A stretch of DNA of 64,000 nt from Lumbricus terrestris (GCA_949752735.1 OX457038.1:20980548-21044547), one strand, 5' to 3'. Shown: positions 45,801 to 58,264, counted from the first letter of the stretch. Notes: generated by a model not told the origin, from the sequence alone. Numbers and translations are program-made.

Positions 45801-46569
45801 TAGGGGTCTGCGGGTATACCCGTACCCGCGGGTTTACCCGTACCCGCGGGTCGGGTACGGGTTGGGTACGGGTCGGGTACAAATGTCACGGGTCGGGTCG
45901 GGTACGGGTAGAGTCATCACGGGTACGGGTATACCCGGTTCTACCCGCACCAGTGTGAAGTATTATGGCTACATATTATAATGAGTCTGCACCGTCAGAA
46001 TATTCACTGTGGCTAACTGGCAAATATATTCGCATGCACATTACACGCGCACCTGATGCACACATTATGTGCTACATTATACATGGACATCTCCATCGGT
46101 GTCTGAGAAAGCCACATTAAGTGCTATGGGTACGAGTAAATGTTATCCATTTCCCCGTCGCAATTTTTACTGCTGCTACTGCTGCTGCTGATTCTGCTAC
46201 TACCACCACAACTGCTCTGTTACTACTGTTACAAAAACAACTGCCACTGCTATCACCACAACCACCATCACCACCGATGCCGCCACCGCCACTACCACCA
46301 TCCTCATTATCATCATCATCACCTTCTTCTTCATTGTATTTATTGTTAGTACTGCATGCTGAGTTGTATTTGTCTATTTGCCTGGTAGAGAATTGAACTA
46401 TATGAAGTTCTGTTAATGACGTGGCGGGTACGGTACGGGTACGGGTATACCCGCGGGTACGGGTCGGGTCGGGTAGTAATTTTTAGCACGGGTCGGGTAC
46501 GGGTGCGGGTAGAAGTTCTGTGTACGGGTACGGGTCGGGTAGCAAAAATGCTGTACCCGCAGACCCCTA
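45801..46569. mobile_element. 769-bp hAT-like element rich in cgggta repeats
   Basis: The left end taggggtctgcgggta and right end tacccgcagacccctA are inverted repeats. The 8-mer gtagggac is duplicated at 45793-45800 and 46570-46577. Both subterminal regions (about 45810-45945 and 46425-46560) consist of short gggtacgggt/acccgtaccc words in both orientations, typical of hAT subterminal transposase-binding repeats. The middle has (CTG)n and (CCA)n-like tracts and no transposase. Confidence 0.88.
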
Positions 46570-46577
46570 GTAGGGAC

Positions 46578-47185
46578 AACATCTCAGTGGTATTTATTAT
46601 AATTACAGGATCGGGTGTATAGGTCCCCTCAAAGTCCAACTCACATCTCACCGTGGTGAGGGGGTGAACAACTAAGTAGGAGATTGCCTGCTGAGGCTAT
46701 GCCAACAGTGGTGAAAGTCTCTGACTGAAGTACCACCTTGGGCGCTTCGCGAGTTGGACAGGCTCAGCAGGAACTCCGAAATGGTTGGCCAACGTGAGCG
46801 GCAGGTCTTGGGCAGCAGCAAGGCCTTAGTAGACATGGCGGAAGATTCAGAGAAGGACAACGGCAGGTCTACAGAGAGGGGAGGCATAACCTGTCATTAC
46901 CGGAGTAAGGCTTCCTTACTGCGAGATGGAAAGACCTGGGGACCTACCATCTTATATTCTCCAAACAGCATCATGCAAAATGAAATCCAAAGGACAGGAA
47001 TCGTTGGAGGAACATCGTGCATGATGCGGCCGAACCTCGTACCGAGGATGGCTAGGAACGGAACGGTGTATAGTAGCAATGATCATTTGCGTTGCAGTGG
47101 AAGTAATTAGCAAATGCTTCTGCAGGTAATTCCAACGATTCCTGGAATTGAAGAATTTCTCTGCCAATAAAGTTTAGAGTTTAGA
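46578..47185 (+). repeat. Possible old interspersed element, unidentified
   Basis: Higher GC than its surroundings, with a 118-residue open segment (46754-47110) lacking a recognisable domain, ending before a tail with aataaagtttagagtttaga. It looks like the 3' part of a retroelement, but no family motif is readable. Confidence 0.3.
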
Positions 47186-47530
47186 GGGACCAACAGCTTT
47201 TGCCGAAACACGAGCATTGCATCAACGTAATTCTACGCTACGTTTAAAATTAGCTGAGAAAGACGAAGTTCGCTTCATGACTCGAGATTATGAGATTGTG
47301 TTGTAAATCGATTAATTATTTGTCATTATTTGCAATATAGTAAATAGTATGCGCAGACCGTCTCTCACAAAGGTTTGCATGTTTATCGGATTGTCTATTG
47401 TGATCCAACTTCCATCTGATAGGCATACCAAGTGATGCCTACACACTGTCCTTTGTTCTATGTGTGCGCGCTATTATAAACACAGCGGTGACGTATTCAA
47501 GGCCGTTAAACGAAAAGTTTTTGTCTATTG

Positions 47531-47587
<57 letters not shown>

Positions 47588-48147
47588 TAATTATATACAA
47601 TTATACATGGCCAAAAAAACTTCATGCTGAAGGAGTCGAACACAGTTTCAACGTCCACAGCTGCTGCCTAAAGCACAGACCCTACTGCCTTGTGTGCGTG
47701 TGTGTGCGTGTGGGTGCGTGTGTGTGCGTGTGCGTGTGTGCGTGTGTGTGTGTGCGTGTGTGTCACTGCAAGGCTGTGTATGGTGTGTTGCTTTAAAAAT
47801 ATGCCTTAATTGCTTTCATCTGTCTTTCTAATGTAGACATCTTCATGTCGTCCACTCTATCGTCGTCCAACGTCATTACTCCGCCTTTGCGGTCGTTTAT
47901 CACAGTTAGCAAGTCCGTCGTGAAATAGATTTCCATGGAACAGCAGAGTAAATCTAATTGTACCAACGTTCTTTTCACACAGACTAATATTTCCCGCACC
48001 ATTCATTGCTTTCTATATAATTAATCAACGCTCTAAACACTCGTTGCGATCGGTGTGCACATGATCACACATCCTGCATTCGGCTTTCAATAGTTTGAAA
48101 GGACTGCTCGACGACGTAGGCATAGTATGCGTGACATATTGCGTGTG
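47186..48147. other. No gene recognised; microsatellites
   Basis: It contains (TA)n at 47534-47582 and (GTGTGC)n-like repeats at 47694-47763. Otherwise AT-rich without coding signal. Confidence 0.5.
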
Positions 48148-48187
48148 TATGCATAAGTGTGTATACATGTATACACACTTATGCATA
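48148..48187. repeat. 40-bp perfect palindrome
   Basis: tatgcataagtgtgtataca is followed directly by its exact reverse complement, with no spacer. It can extrude as a cruciform. The function is unknown. Confidence 0.9.
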
Positions 48188-48475
48188 ATTGTATAAGTGT
48201 GTATTAGGTGTGCATCTATAATTTCTTCTATCATACAAGTTTCTACAGTCCGCTAATGCATAATGTATAACACATCAAAATGCACCTATGTGCAAATTGT
48301 GACATGATTGAATTTTCCTTTGCTTTCTATCATATTAGACATAAATGTAGATATGATTGTTATAATCATGCCCGGGTGAACTAAATGTCATATTTACCAT
48401 AATGACCTTCTGTTGCAGAGAGCTTAAGGTCGGATGAAAGAGTCGCGAAATGACAGTCGCACATCCAGGTGATGA

Positions 48476-49363
48476 GAGGAGGAGGAGGAGGAGGAGGAGG
48501 AGGAGGAGGAGAAGGAGGAGGAGGAGGAGGAGAAGGAGGAGGAGGAGAAGGAGGAGGAGGAGGAGGAGAAGGAGGAGGAGGAGGAGGAGAAGGAGGAGGA
48601 GGAGGAGAAGGAGGAGGAGAAGGAGGAGGAGGAGAAGAAGGAGGAGGAGGAGGAGGAGGAGGAGGAGGAGGAGAAGGAGGAGAAGAAGGAGGAGGAGGAG
48701 AAGGAGGAGAAGGAGGAGGAGGAGGAGAAGGAGAAGAAGGAGGAGGAGAAGAAGAAGGAGGAGGAGAAGGAGGAGGAGAAGGAGGAGGAGGAGGAGGAGG
48801 AGGAGGAGAAGGAGGAGAAGGAGGAGAAGGAGGAGGAGGAGGAGGAGGAGGAGAAGGAGGAGAAGAAGAAGGAGGAGGAGGATAAGGAGGAGAAGGAGGA
48901 GGAGGAGGAGAAGGAGAAGAAGGAGGAGGAGGAGAAGAAGGAGGAGGAGAAGGAGGAGGAGAAGGAGGAGGAGGAGGAGGAGGAGAAGGAGGAGAAGGAG
49001 GAGGAGGAGGAGGAGGAGAAGGAGGAGAAGAAGGAGGAGGAGGAGGAGAAGGAGGAGAAGGAGGAGGAGGAGGAGAAGGAGAAGAAGGAGGAGGAGGAGA
49101 AGGAGAAGGAGGAGGAGGAGAAGGAGGAGGAGGAGGAGGAGGAGGAGGAGAAGGAGGAGGAGGAGAAGGAGGAGGAGGAGGAGAAGGAGGAGGAGAAGGA
49201 GGAGGAGGAGAAGAAGGAGGAGGAGAAGGAGGAGGAGGAGGAGGAGGAGAAGGAGGAGGAGAAGGAGGAGGAGAAGGAGGAGGAGGAGAAGAAGGAGGAG
49301 GAGAAGGAGGAGGAGGAGGAGGAGGAGAAGGAGGAGGAGAAGGAGGAGGAGGAGAAGAAGGAG
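48476..49363. repeat. 888-bp homopurine (GGA/GAA)n tract
   Basis: The plus strand is only A and G apart from one T near 48883, giving uninterrupted runs of about 400 and 480 purines. GGA units predominate, with GAA scattered irregularly. The resulting poly-Arg (plus) and poly-Leu (minus) frames are artefacts, since AGG/AGA and CTC/CTT are synonymous. Such tracts can form triplex DNA and R-loops. Confidence 0.97.
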
Positions 49364-49382
49364 TCCCTGCAGAGATGATAGA

Positions 49383-49474
49383 ATAATATAAAATAATAAT
49401 ATTATGTCTATGTCTGTCTTGTCTGCTGAAACAGACAAGACAGACATAGACATAATATTATTATTTTATATTAT
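49383..49474. repeat. 43-bp perfect inverted repeat with 6-base loop
   Basis: The arms 49383-49425 and 49432-49474 are exact reverse complements; the loop is ctgaaa. The inner arm reads gtctatgtctgtcttgtctg. It starts 20 bases after the homopurine tract. It is long and perfect enough to form a hairpin precursor if transcribed. Confidence 0.95.
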
Positions 49475-51255
49475 GATGTTATTGGAATATACTGTCGACG
49501 TCATTACCTTCTCCTCTTCCTGCTTTTCATCTCGATCTCCATACTCTTCCACTCCACTTCCTTATATCTTTCCTTCTCCCTCTCTCTTCCTCTTTTCGCT
49601 CCAGACCTTTCTCTATAGGCTATGTTTTGGGCGTATACTCGCTTTCTACGTTGATCGGTTATGTAGACCTACTTAACTTATGAGAGACTAAGTGAGGGTA
49701 ATTTTTATATGGCATACTCTGATGAATATAATTTAAGTGCATGAGAAGTTTTCGTATTCTATTTCGTACACTTTTCGTTTTCTCGGCGTCTGAAAGAAGA
49801 TCAGATGAAGCGTGAAATGGAATTTTCAGACAGAGGGTTTTTATAAATGGGATGCTCGATATGGACCGCCGATAGCAACATAATAAAATTATGTCATCTG
49901 TCTGGTGGAAGAAACCGTGCGATCGCTGCTAAAAGACGACTCTTAGAACCCTGACTAGCCTACTACTGGTCAGCCACACTTCGTATACACAAATTATGCA
50001 CTATGGCAAATTAAGACGACTGTCCTATACAGTTGCATTATAGATCTATAATGAGGATTCGGAAAAGATATAAAGCGACAGTTGAATCAGTTTGCTAAGG
50101 CGAAATAAGAAGTAAAAAAGACGAAATAAGAAATAAGAAATACTTCGCCTGCTAATACAGACAGATTTCAGACATGAGATTAAATTTGGACGATTTTATG
50201 TAAAAACTTTACAGAAATAATCGTAACTGAACAAAATCTCATAAACTGAGCAACTGATTTGATTACTAATCGATAACAGCTCAATCACCTGCATGCGAAT
50301 TGCGCATCAGCACATCGCGAAAATGGCGCTGCATGCAGCATTAAATTTATATAGCTCTGATGCACTTCCGGTGAGTAATAACGAAATTATGCAGCAGCAT
50401 TTTCTGAGATTGCAGTGAGTGGTTTGGTTTTAGATTGCTATGGATGCTTCAAAATAAAGCTGTTTTATGACCGCGTGGGATGTTGAGTTTATAGGCATAT
50501 ATGTATATAGGACATTCGATCGCTGTCCCCATGACAACGGAATATGAATCTTGTCCACAATGATCTCTCACTTAAAGCGACCATCGTTCGACGCATTTTG
50601 CATTAAAAATAATGGCGCTGTAGAAGCTGTTACAAGTCAATTCGTTTCAGTATATTATACGTCACTCGATCATCAATGACGCCGGAGTCATTATGTGCTT
50701 TACAGGAGAGTCACAATAATTATAAATTAATATTCAATCGGTGAAAATTATGTCTAATCCGCACAGAATCTGTTAACTATGCAATGTGCATACGCAGTTA
50801 GATTCTGTTGTCTATACAATTAATATCGGTTATAAAAATAATGTTGATATGGAAGTTGCTGTCAGCAGCAGTAGCGACAGTAAACGATATTGGATATAGC
50901 GTCAAAAGAGTGCGGGCGTTTATAACACAACGATTAAGATAAGCCTAATAGCCTGTCGCATTCTGCTCTCTGAAATACATAGCCTAACATGAAGAATTAT
51001 GATTGAGCAGCGATCTATTGCTATGATTTGAGAGAATTGCTACGAATAAGTTATAAAATAACTTATTCCTATCCAACATTTCTCGATGGACACATTATGA
51101 ACTTTAAAGGTAATACATTAAAATAGATCTATTATTAGTATAGACTGGTCTTATTGCATTTTTGAATGTAGCTATTATGGAATGGGACACAAAGGCGGGA
51201 AATTTCTTGTTTCATAGTTAGAAAGAATTTTTGCAAATATCTATCTTTAAACATT
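49475..51255. other. No gene recognised
   Basis: AT-rich. Only short chance frames. Nothing recognisable. Confidence 0.5.
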
Positions 51256-51465
51256 GTTACTTTTTGTTGCGTCGCGTTTTTGAATCGTCAAAAAACGGTG
51301 GGTGACCTCACAAAATGTGGTGTAACGTTTGAAATATTTTGATGAAATCTGGCTATAATGTGTAAATATGAATTGTCTATAAGCCTGCAAAATTTCATTT
51401 GGAAATTCTTACTTTTGGTCAAGATATTGGCAAAAAACCTATGGGGGTCCTTTTTTGCGCACCCT
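51256..51465 (-). mobile_element. Solo terminal repeat of the 54803-type mariner-like element
   Basis: The sequence matches the right end of the element at 54803-55775 (tcgtcaaaaaacggtgggtg, then cctgcaaaatttcatttgga, ending tttgcgcaccctg|ta). Only one end is present. Confidence 0.75.
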
Positions 51466-51858
51466 GTATAGTCAATCAGTCGCCATACTTCTCTGTGCTG
51501 CAAGGAACATAAATGCAGGAAGTAAATCGGGACAAATTGACGTGATGTGATTGAGCAAAGCGTATACGTCCGCATGACATATAGACAGCAGCTGTAGATT
51601 ATTTGAGGCCGAACAACAATGAGATGCCTTTGTTAACGCTGGTTCTCGTGCAGTCAGCCCCGAAGGCGATTGTGTCGCTAACGACGACGACGACAACGAC
51701 GGCGATGACGACGACGACGACGACTGCTCTGCGTTCCAGCTGCAAAGCTTTGCGGTGGATCAGCGAAACCCGGTCGAACAAAGCCAGATTTATGAATCTG
51801 ATATAATCCTTAAACGGATTTTCTGACTGAGTCGTCAGAGCAGGTGTGCGCCAGTCTT

Positions 51859-51861
51859 ATA

Positions 51862-51914
<53 letters not shown>
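51859..51914. repeat. (TA)n microsatellite
   Basis: TA repeats with one ca interruption. Confidence 0.9.
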
Positions 51915-51942
51915 GCCTATGTATAGATCTATGCTGCAAACA

Positions 51943-52215
51943 TGGCGCTCGCAGAGATTTTTCACAAAACACTCTGAGCACCCCAAAAATTTGCAAGAGC
52001 TTGAAAAATGCAAAGCAGAAAATTTCGAACTAGAGTATTTTTCACAGAGGTTTCTAAATGTAAATTTCTCAGTTTCATTTTGTTTATTATTATTATCAGT
52101 TGAGAATGAAGAAATTAATGAAAACCCAAAAATTAGTAGTTGAAAAATATGTCAAATTACGAGGAGGGGCAAGATCCCCGTCTTGCTCCTGTGTACGGGC
52201 GCCCTGCAAGCGCTG
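51943..52215 (+). repeat. Dispersed repeat family A, longest copy
   Basis: It shares the aatgcaaagcagaaaatttc ... cagaggtttctaaatgtaaa ... tctcagtttcattttg order with 16085-16330 and, inverted, with 44-235. It ends near tgtacgggcgccctg. No coding capacity. Confidence 0.5.
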
Positions 52216-52805
52216 CAAATAAATATGTAATGCTTATGCATGCATGTATTTCTGCTTAAATATGTGCATAAAATATACATAACAAAATGCCTTGATGAAT
52301 GTGAATATATAATATATGGACTAAAGTTAACATAAATTAACATAAGTGCAAGCGTCAGAGTCATCGTTGTTTGCAGAAGCATATGTTGCTTGAACCGTTG
52401 CTTCTCTGATGGTGTTGGACAACACATGTTTGTCGTGCATGAATGATGAATGGGAGAGCTAATGAATGAAAAAGAATTATTGATGTCGGTGATGATGAAG
52501 ATGAAAGTGGGCGCAGGTATGAGGATCGTAATTTGAATAGTAGAAGAGGAGATGTGGAGAGGAATAGGAAGATGTAGAAAAGGAGGAGAAGGAGATGATA
52601 GCACAGGAATAGGAAGACAAGGAGGAGAAGGAGGAATAGAAGAAAGATGAAGATGATGAGGAGGAGGACGCTTAGGAATTGTATGACGACGAGCATCATG
52701 ACATAAACAGAAGCATTGGTGCATCAGATGCAAAATGTTGTCAAATGCGCCAAGTCGACAAAGATGATATAAATCTACGTTAATAATTCATTGCCAGTCA
52801 TTACA
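52216..52805. other. No gene recognised
   Basis: AT-rich, then a GA-rich stretch (52550-52680). Only chance reading frames. Confidence 0.45.
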
Positions 52806-52945
52806 CAAAAGCATCCTTCTGTTCTGTTCTCTCCTGTTCTCTCCTGTTCTCTTCTGTTCTCTTCTGCTCTCTTCTGTTCTGTTCTCTTCTGTTCTGTTCT
52901 CTTCTGTTCTCTTCTGTTCTCTTCTCTTCAGTTCTCTTCTCTTCT
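52806..52945. repeat. Decamer-like (TGTTCTCTTC)n repeat
   Basis: Irregular tandem copies of gttctcttct and gttctgttct over about 140 bp. Confidence 0.85.
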
Positions 52946-53026
52946 GTTCTTGCCTGTGTTTATGACGGCGTGTATTAGAACGCAGTCGTTGTTGCTCGTG
53001 TTGACGCGCTCTATTCCGTTGCCAGT

Positions 53027-53214
<188 letters not shown>

Positions 53215-53374
53215 GAAACAGAAGCATCAAGAGAAGTATTCACATCAACAGATGCGAATTGTTATGATATATAACGTGGTCGGTTGTGTGGATTGATCGT
53301 TCCGAAAATACACGCAACTTGGGTGTAAGGTTACTCCAACATGATTTTCTATGACCATCATCTTCTTATTATTC

Positions 53375-54480
53375 TTATTCTTCTTCTTCTTCTTCTTCTT
53401 CTGTTCTCTCTTCCGTCAACCAATACGTTGTCGATGAGGCCTTTACAAGACGTCTCCACATTCCTCTGTCTCTTGCAGTGTCCACCACCTTCCTCAAATC
53501 CATGTTCTTTTCTTTCAGGTCTTCTATTATGTTATCCATCCAGGTCGTTTGCTGTCTTCCTCTGCTTCTTATTCCATCCACGTGGCCGTCCAAAGCCGAA
53601 CTTGGTAATCTTTCGTCCCCCATTCTTTTCACGTTGTTTGGCCACGTGAATCTTCTTTTTCTCTAGCATGATCTTGTCTACTACTACTAATAATAATAAT
53701 AATAACGACAATTTATATGGCCAATATACTGTTTCTTCCGCTCCTAGATCTTCCCGTGTCTTCTCGTTCCTGATTCGATCGCACCAGCGCAGTACCAGAA
53801 TCACCAGTGCTCCATACAGCCTCATCTTTGCTTCCGTCGATATGCTGTCTGCTTTCCACATTAATTTTACTCAGTTTACCGAACATTACCAGTCCAATTC
53901 TACGCTTGATATCTTTGGTGCAGCGACCATCTTTCGTTAACAAAACCTCCCAAAATACACAAGCTCCGTCACCTGCTCCAGCATCCCACTCTCCAATCTG
54001 ATCTCCAGCTCCCTGTGTTGCTTTCCGATTGTCATTGTTTTCGTCTTTTCAGCGTTGATCTTAAGGCCCAATCTTTTGCTGCTGCCGTCAACCTTGTCAG
54101 TCAACTCCTGCAGTTTCTCATGGGAGTCCGTTTAAGCTGATCCCATTCTCAACATCCTTCAATGCTAGACCCATCACTGTCTCCAGGAGCAGATTGAAGA
54201 GATTCGGTGATAGTCCACACCTTTGTCTAACCCCACCTTGATTTTAAACCATTCTGTTAATTCCGTATCTACTCGCACTGCACTGCGGATTTGCTGCACA
54301 GGTCCTCCAATATTTTCACCAGCTCCTCTGTTATTAGCCAAATGCAAATCAAATCAATTTCACATTCTAGATATTCACTGCCACTCAGTCTGGGTGAGGT
54401 CTTATATATCTCAAACTGCCTTATTCCTTCTTGGAGCTGCTTTGCTTGCTTTTTATCACTTGTTGATATCACATAAATAG
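53375..54480 (-). pseudogene. Decayed RTE-like LINE reverse transcriptase
   Basis: On the minus strand, in several frames: LITEELVKILEDLCSKSAVQ, then GVRQRCGLSPNLFNLLLETV, KRLGLKINAEKTKTMTIG, EMKVLRW-like debris, and MKRMGDERLPSSALDGHVDG ... SRGRQQTTWMDNI at the C-terminus. This order is that of RTE-type elements. The catalytic xADD box expected between LLLETV and the INAEKT motif is not found, and stops and frameshifts are frequent. The 3' end runs into a (GAA)n tail at about 53375-53400. Confidence 0.8.
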
Positions 54481-54802
54481 ATTACACTAACCGGTAAGAG
54501 CCCTCGAAAAACCCATAGTAGGCCTATCACCATATTACACCACACTTGCAGTCTTACACTCACTGCACTGGCTGACCGGTGACAATCGAGCAAAAAATTA
54601 AGTTTAGATGCAATCCATTGTTGTTGAGAAAACATTGCATTCAACTCAGTCGACCTTTCTGCGAGTCTCTTCTTCGCTCAATGCTCCACCAAATATCGCA
54701 TTCGACCAAAGAATGATTGATAACCTATGTCCTCACTCCCGGTATGTGTGTGTGTCTCTCTTTGTCTCTCTCTATGTATATAAACATATATTTGCACACA
54801 TA
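54481..54802. other. No gene recognised
   Basis: Short AT-rich spacer with one TAGGCCTA near 54513. Confidence 0.45.
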
Positions 54803-55775
54803 CAGGGTGCGCCAAAAAAAGACCCCCCTAGGTTTTTTGCCAATATCTTGACCAAAAGTAAGAACTTCCAAATGAAATTTTACAGGCTTATAGACAATTC
54901 ATATTTACACATCATAGCCGGATTTCATCAAAATATTTCAAACACAAGAAACGTTACACCACTTTTAGTAAGGTCACCCACCGTTTTTTGACGATTCAAA
55001 AACGCGACGCAGCAAAAATTAACAAAAAACCAATCTAATTATTCTGGCCAATATCTTGACCAAAAGTAAGAATATCGAAATTAAATTTTACAGGCTTAAA
55101 GACAATTCATATCTGCACATGGTTGTCAAATTCCATCAAAATATTTCAAACAGAACAAAAGTTATACCACTTTTACGGAGGTCACCCACCGCTTTTTGAC
55201 GATTCAAAAACGAAACGCAACAAAAAGAGTAACAAAAACATGAATTTTTTTCTGACCTCAAATAATTGGTATCATATAGCCTTGATAATGCCAGATGATC
55301 ATTATTATTACTATTTTAAAAAGAAACAGGGTACCAGCGTAGCTGCGCGTCACTGAGAAGTCACTTAGCAAGATGACAACCAAATTGGTAAATAAGGAAT
55401 CTGTCAGATTAATCAACAGGTCTATCAAGAACTTTGCAAAAAGACTCAAAAAAAGTTTTGGCACGGGTGGTGGGCACATTGAACACAAGTTGTGAAGCAC
55501 TACCAAGTTCATTTGACAAAGTTATTTGAGATGAGACTGAATAAAATCGTATTTTTTTAACTTTTTGTGGTGTTTCGTTTCTGAATCGTCAAAAAACGGT
55601 GGGTGGCCTCACTAAAAGTGGTATAACTTTTGTCCTGTTTTAAATATATTGATGAAATCTGGCCGTCATGTGCAGATATGAATTGTCTTTAAGCCTGTAA
55701 AATTTCATTTGGAAATTCTAACTTTTGGTAAAAATATTGGCAAAAAACCTAGGGAATCTTTTTTGGCGCACCCTG
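54803..55775 (+). mobile_element. Mariner-like element with ~220-bp terminal inverted repeats, internally deleted
   Basis: Ends cagggtgcgccaaaa and ttttggcgcaccctg are flanked by TA (54801-54802, 55776-55777), the Tc1/mariner target. The inverted repeats extend about 220 bp. A second copy of the left subterminal sequence lies at about 55046-55230. A short open stretch at about 55400-55494 reads KNFAKRLKKSFGTGGGHIEH and stops, like the C-terminal end of a mariner transposase (GGHIEHL); the catalytic part is gone. Confidence 0.88.
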
Positions 55776-55792
55776 TATATACATTTGTATCC

Positions 55793-55821
55793 TTCTCTCT
55801 CTCTCTCACACACACACTCTC

Positions 55822-55915
<94 letters not shown>

Positions 55916-56004
55916 TCGGGCGTTCTATAAGTGGTTTGTCTGAGATCTCACCATCCAGTTGTACGTTCCGTTACTTCGCACCGATCGCCTTCTGTAGGAT
56001 GGCC

Positions 56005-56049
<45 letters not shown>

Positions 56050-56050
56050 G
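55793..56050. repeat. (CT)n and (GACA)n microsatellites
   Basis: (CT)n with a CACA block at 55793-55916, and (GACA)12 at 56004-56050. Confidence 0.95.
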
Positions 56051-56321
56051 GATCTGACGGTAACATGATGATGATGAGGAAGAGGGGGAGAAGGTGGAGG
56101 TGGAGGAGGGGGAGGATGATAGTGATGATGATGACCATTGACCAATAAGCACTGCATTTTATTCAACCAACCAATCTCATTGCCTATTCCCTTCTCCAAG
56201 ATACACTTCTTTTCCTCCTCCTATTTTCTCTTCCTTATCCTGTCTTCTTCTCTTCCTCCTCCAACTCCTCCTCCTCCTCCTCTTTGTCCTCCTCTTCGTC
56301 CTCCTCCTTCTCCATCCATAC

Positions 56322-56575
56322 CGGTGGGCCCGGTATAGAGTGGTGGATAACACGCTGGCATAGAGTGCGAGAGGTAGTGAGTTCGAGACCCCGTTGGGCG
56401 GACATGCTTTGTAGGCTGCTAATATCGCCATGTAGTTCAGTTAGTAGGCTACGATTTTGGTATCCTGTTATCTCTGTTCTTGCAAATTGTCGAAACTGCA
56501 TAATTTTTATACTGTAACTGGTTGCGTTCTTTCAACCGGATTGTTGAATAAAGAGAATAATTATTATTAATAACA
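56322..56575 (+). mobile_element. tRNA-derived SINE
   Basis: An A-box-like segment (tatagagtggtggataacac) is followed about 35 bases later by a B box (agttcgagacc), as in an RNA polymerase III internal promoter. A unique body and an AT-rich tail (ttgaataaagagaataatta) follow. The head resembles a tRNA but is too diverged to be a gene. No target duplication is identified. Confidence 0.6.
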
Positions 56576-56681
56576 GAACAGCATTGGACTCTGCAAAATC
56601 ACCAACCATTTCCTCATTCGCTGTTTTGGTATTCATTCAGGGTGGTGTAATGCAGTCTGCAGGTGTGTTATACTGTGTATA

Positions 56682-56701
56682 TCTTCTTCTTCTTCTTCTT
56701 C

Positions 56702-56756
<55 letters not shown>

Positions 56757-56786
56757 ACAACAACAACAACAGCAGCAGCAGCAGCA
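56682..56786. repeat. Compound microsatellite TTC/ATC/AAC/AGC
   Basis: Four adjoining triplet blocks, each one base change from the next. Confidence 0.95.
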
Positions 56787-58264
56787 TCTGTACATTGAGA
56801 GTCCAGCCACACGATCCATATATCGTCTCTCCCTATCGACCCTCCGATAATCTCTTGTGTTGTATACATCAGTTAAATATCCTACGGAATATTAACTCTT
56901 TTCTCGCTGTCTTACTTACTCACTTTAGCAGCGTGACAGACATATACGATAATTATTATAGGCCTACTCAGTGAAAATAATATGTAATAGCTGTTGACAT
57001 TGAAGGTCTAGTACATTGGAGAACCAGTGAAAATAAAATTTACGAACTGTAGGTAAAGACTTTGCTAAGTTTCACACAGAACCCTCTGCTAACAATTTTT
57101 AAGACTGCTTATAGTTAGAGAACTCCAGAAAATTGGAATACATGCAAGAATGAATCATAATGACGTCCCGTCCATGCTTACAGTTAGCTAGGAGTCAACT
57201 CATGCCTTCAAAGATAGAAAAGTAAGACAACTTCGATACACTTTATGACTCTTTGAAAATGCTATGGGTAAATGATGATGAACCCGCAAAATAGCCAATT
57301 ACCCTTTACCGTTGAAGTTTCACTATGGTAAGTGCCAGAACACTACCAAAGCAAACTTATTTTTTTCTCAAAGAAGACATTTGTGCAGGAATATGCTTTG
57401 ATAGGTCTATAGTTACTAGCACCTTAACGCAACGGCTGCACGCAATTCTCGAACTGTTCTACGGAATCAGTTAAGCGTGTCTGCATCCTGCTGCCACAGA
57501 CTGATGTGCCTTCTGTGGCCGTCAACTGATGACCGAAATTGCAACACGATGTCGCTGACGAAATTCATGGCTGCGCGAAGCCTCAGTGGATGGAACGACG
57601 GGTCAGTAAACAATATAGGAAAGCCATCGCTAGATTGTTATTACCACACGGTCAGTAAAGCATTGATGTAATACTTCACTGAAGTAATGCTTCACTTGGG
57701 CATTCGCCATAGCTGGGAGCTGCAGAGTCGCCTCGTTACTCAAACAGCTGTAGACAATGACCATTGACCATCTAGAGTCCTAGACTCTAAGACTAATGCA
57801 TAAAAGTTTAGATACCGACAGCTATTTCACTGGTTGCAGGCCTATGTAATTCTCGAAAATTCTATCCGACGTTGCTTACATTGCATGGCCTTACATCTTT
57901 TTTTTACAAGATAGTAACAACTATTAACTTATGCGTTCATTTATACTGGAACATAAAATTATAGGCCTATGTATAATTGTATATGCCTACAGGGTGGTCC
58001 AGCGTAAAAGAGCCGACTTTGTACGCATAATTATGACTATCCAATTCTTTAAAATGTATTTAGAGTTAATTATATTGAGTCAAATTAAAGACATTCGTAA
58101 ACAAATAATGCTGGCATGATGCAGTAGGCTATGGCAACTTTCTAAGACGCTTCTATAGACTTAATGCAGAAATGATTTTCGCATCAATTAATGCAAAGCT
58201 AATTATTCATTTGTTTTCAATTTGTAACTTATCTTAAGTTATTTATGTATTCTGGAAATTTGTG
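56787..58264. other. No gene recognised
   Basis: AT-rich. At 57991 the word cagggtggtccagcgtaaaa after 'ta' resembles a Tc1/mariner-type terminus, but no partner end is visible. Three TAGGCCTA-like octamers occur. Confidence 0.45.

Noticed and set aside
48335..49453. Poly-Leu (minus) and poly-Arg (plus) proteins
   Set aside because: Translation of a homopurine tract.
56322..56400. Functional tRNA gene
   Set aside because: A- and B-box-like words are present but a cloverleaf with acceptor stem could not be drawn; a SINE head fits better.
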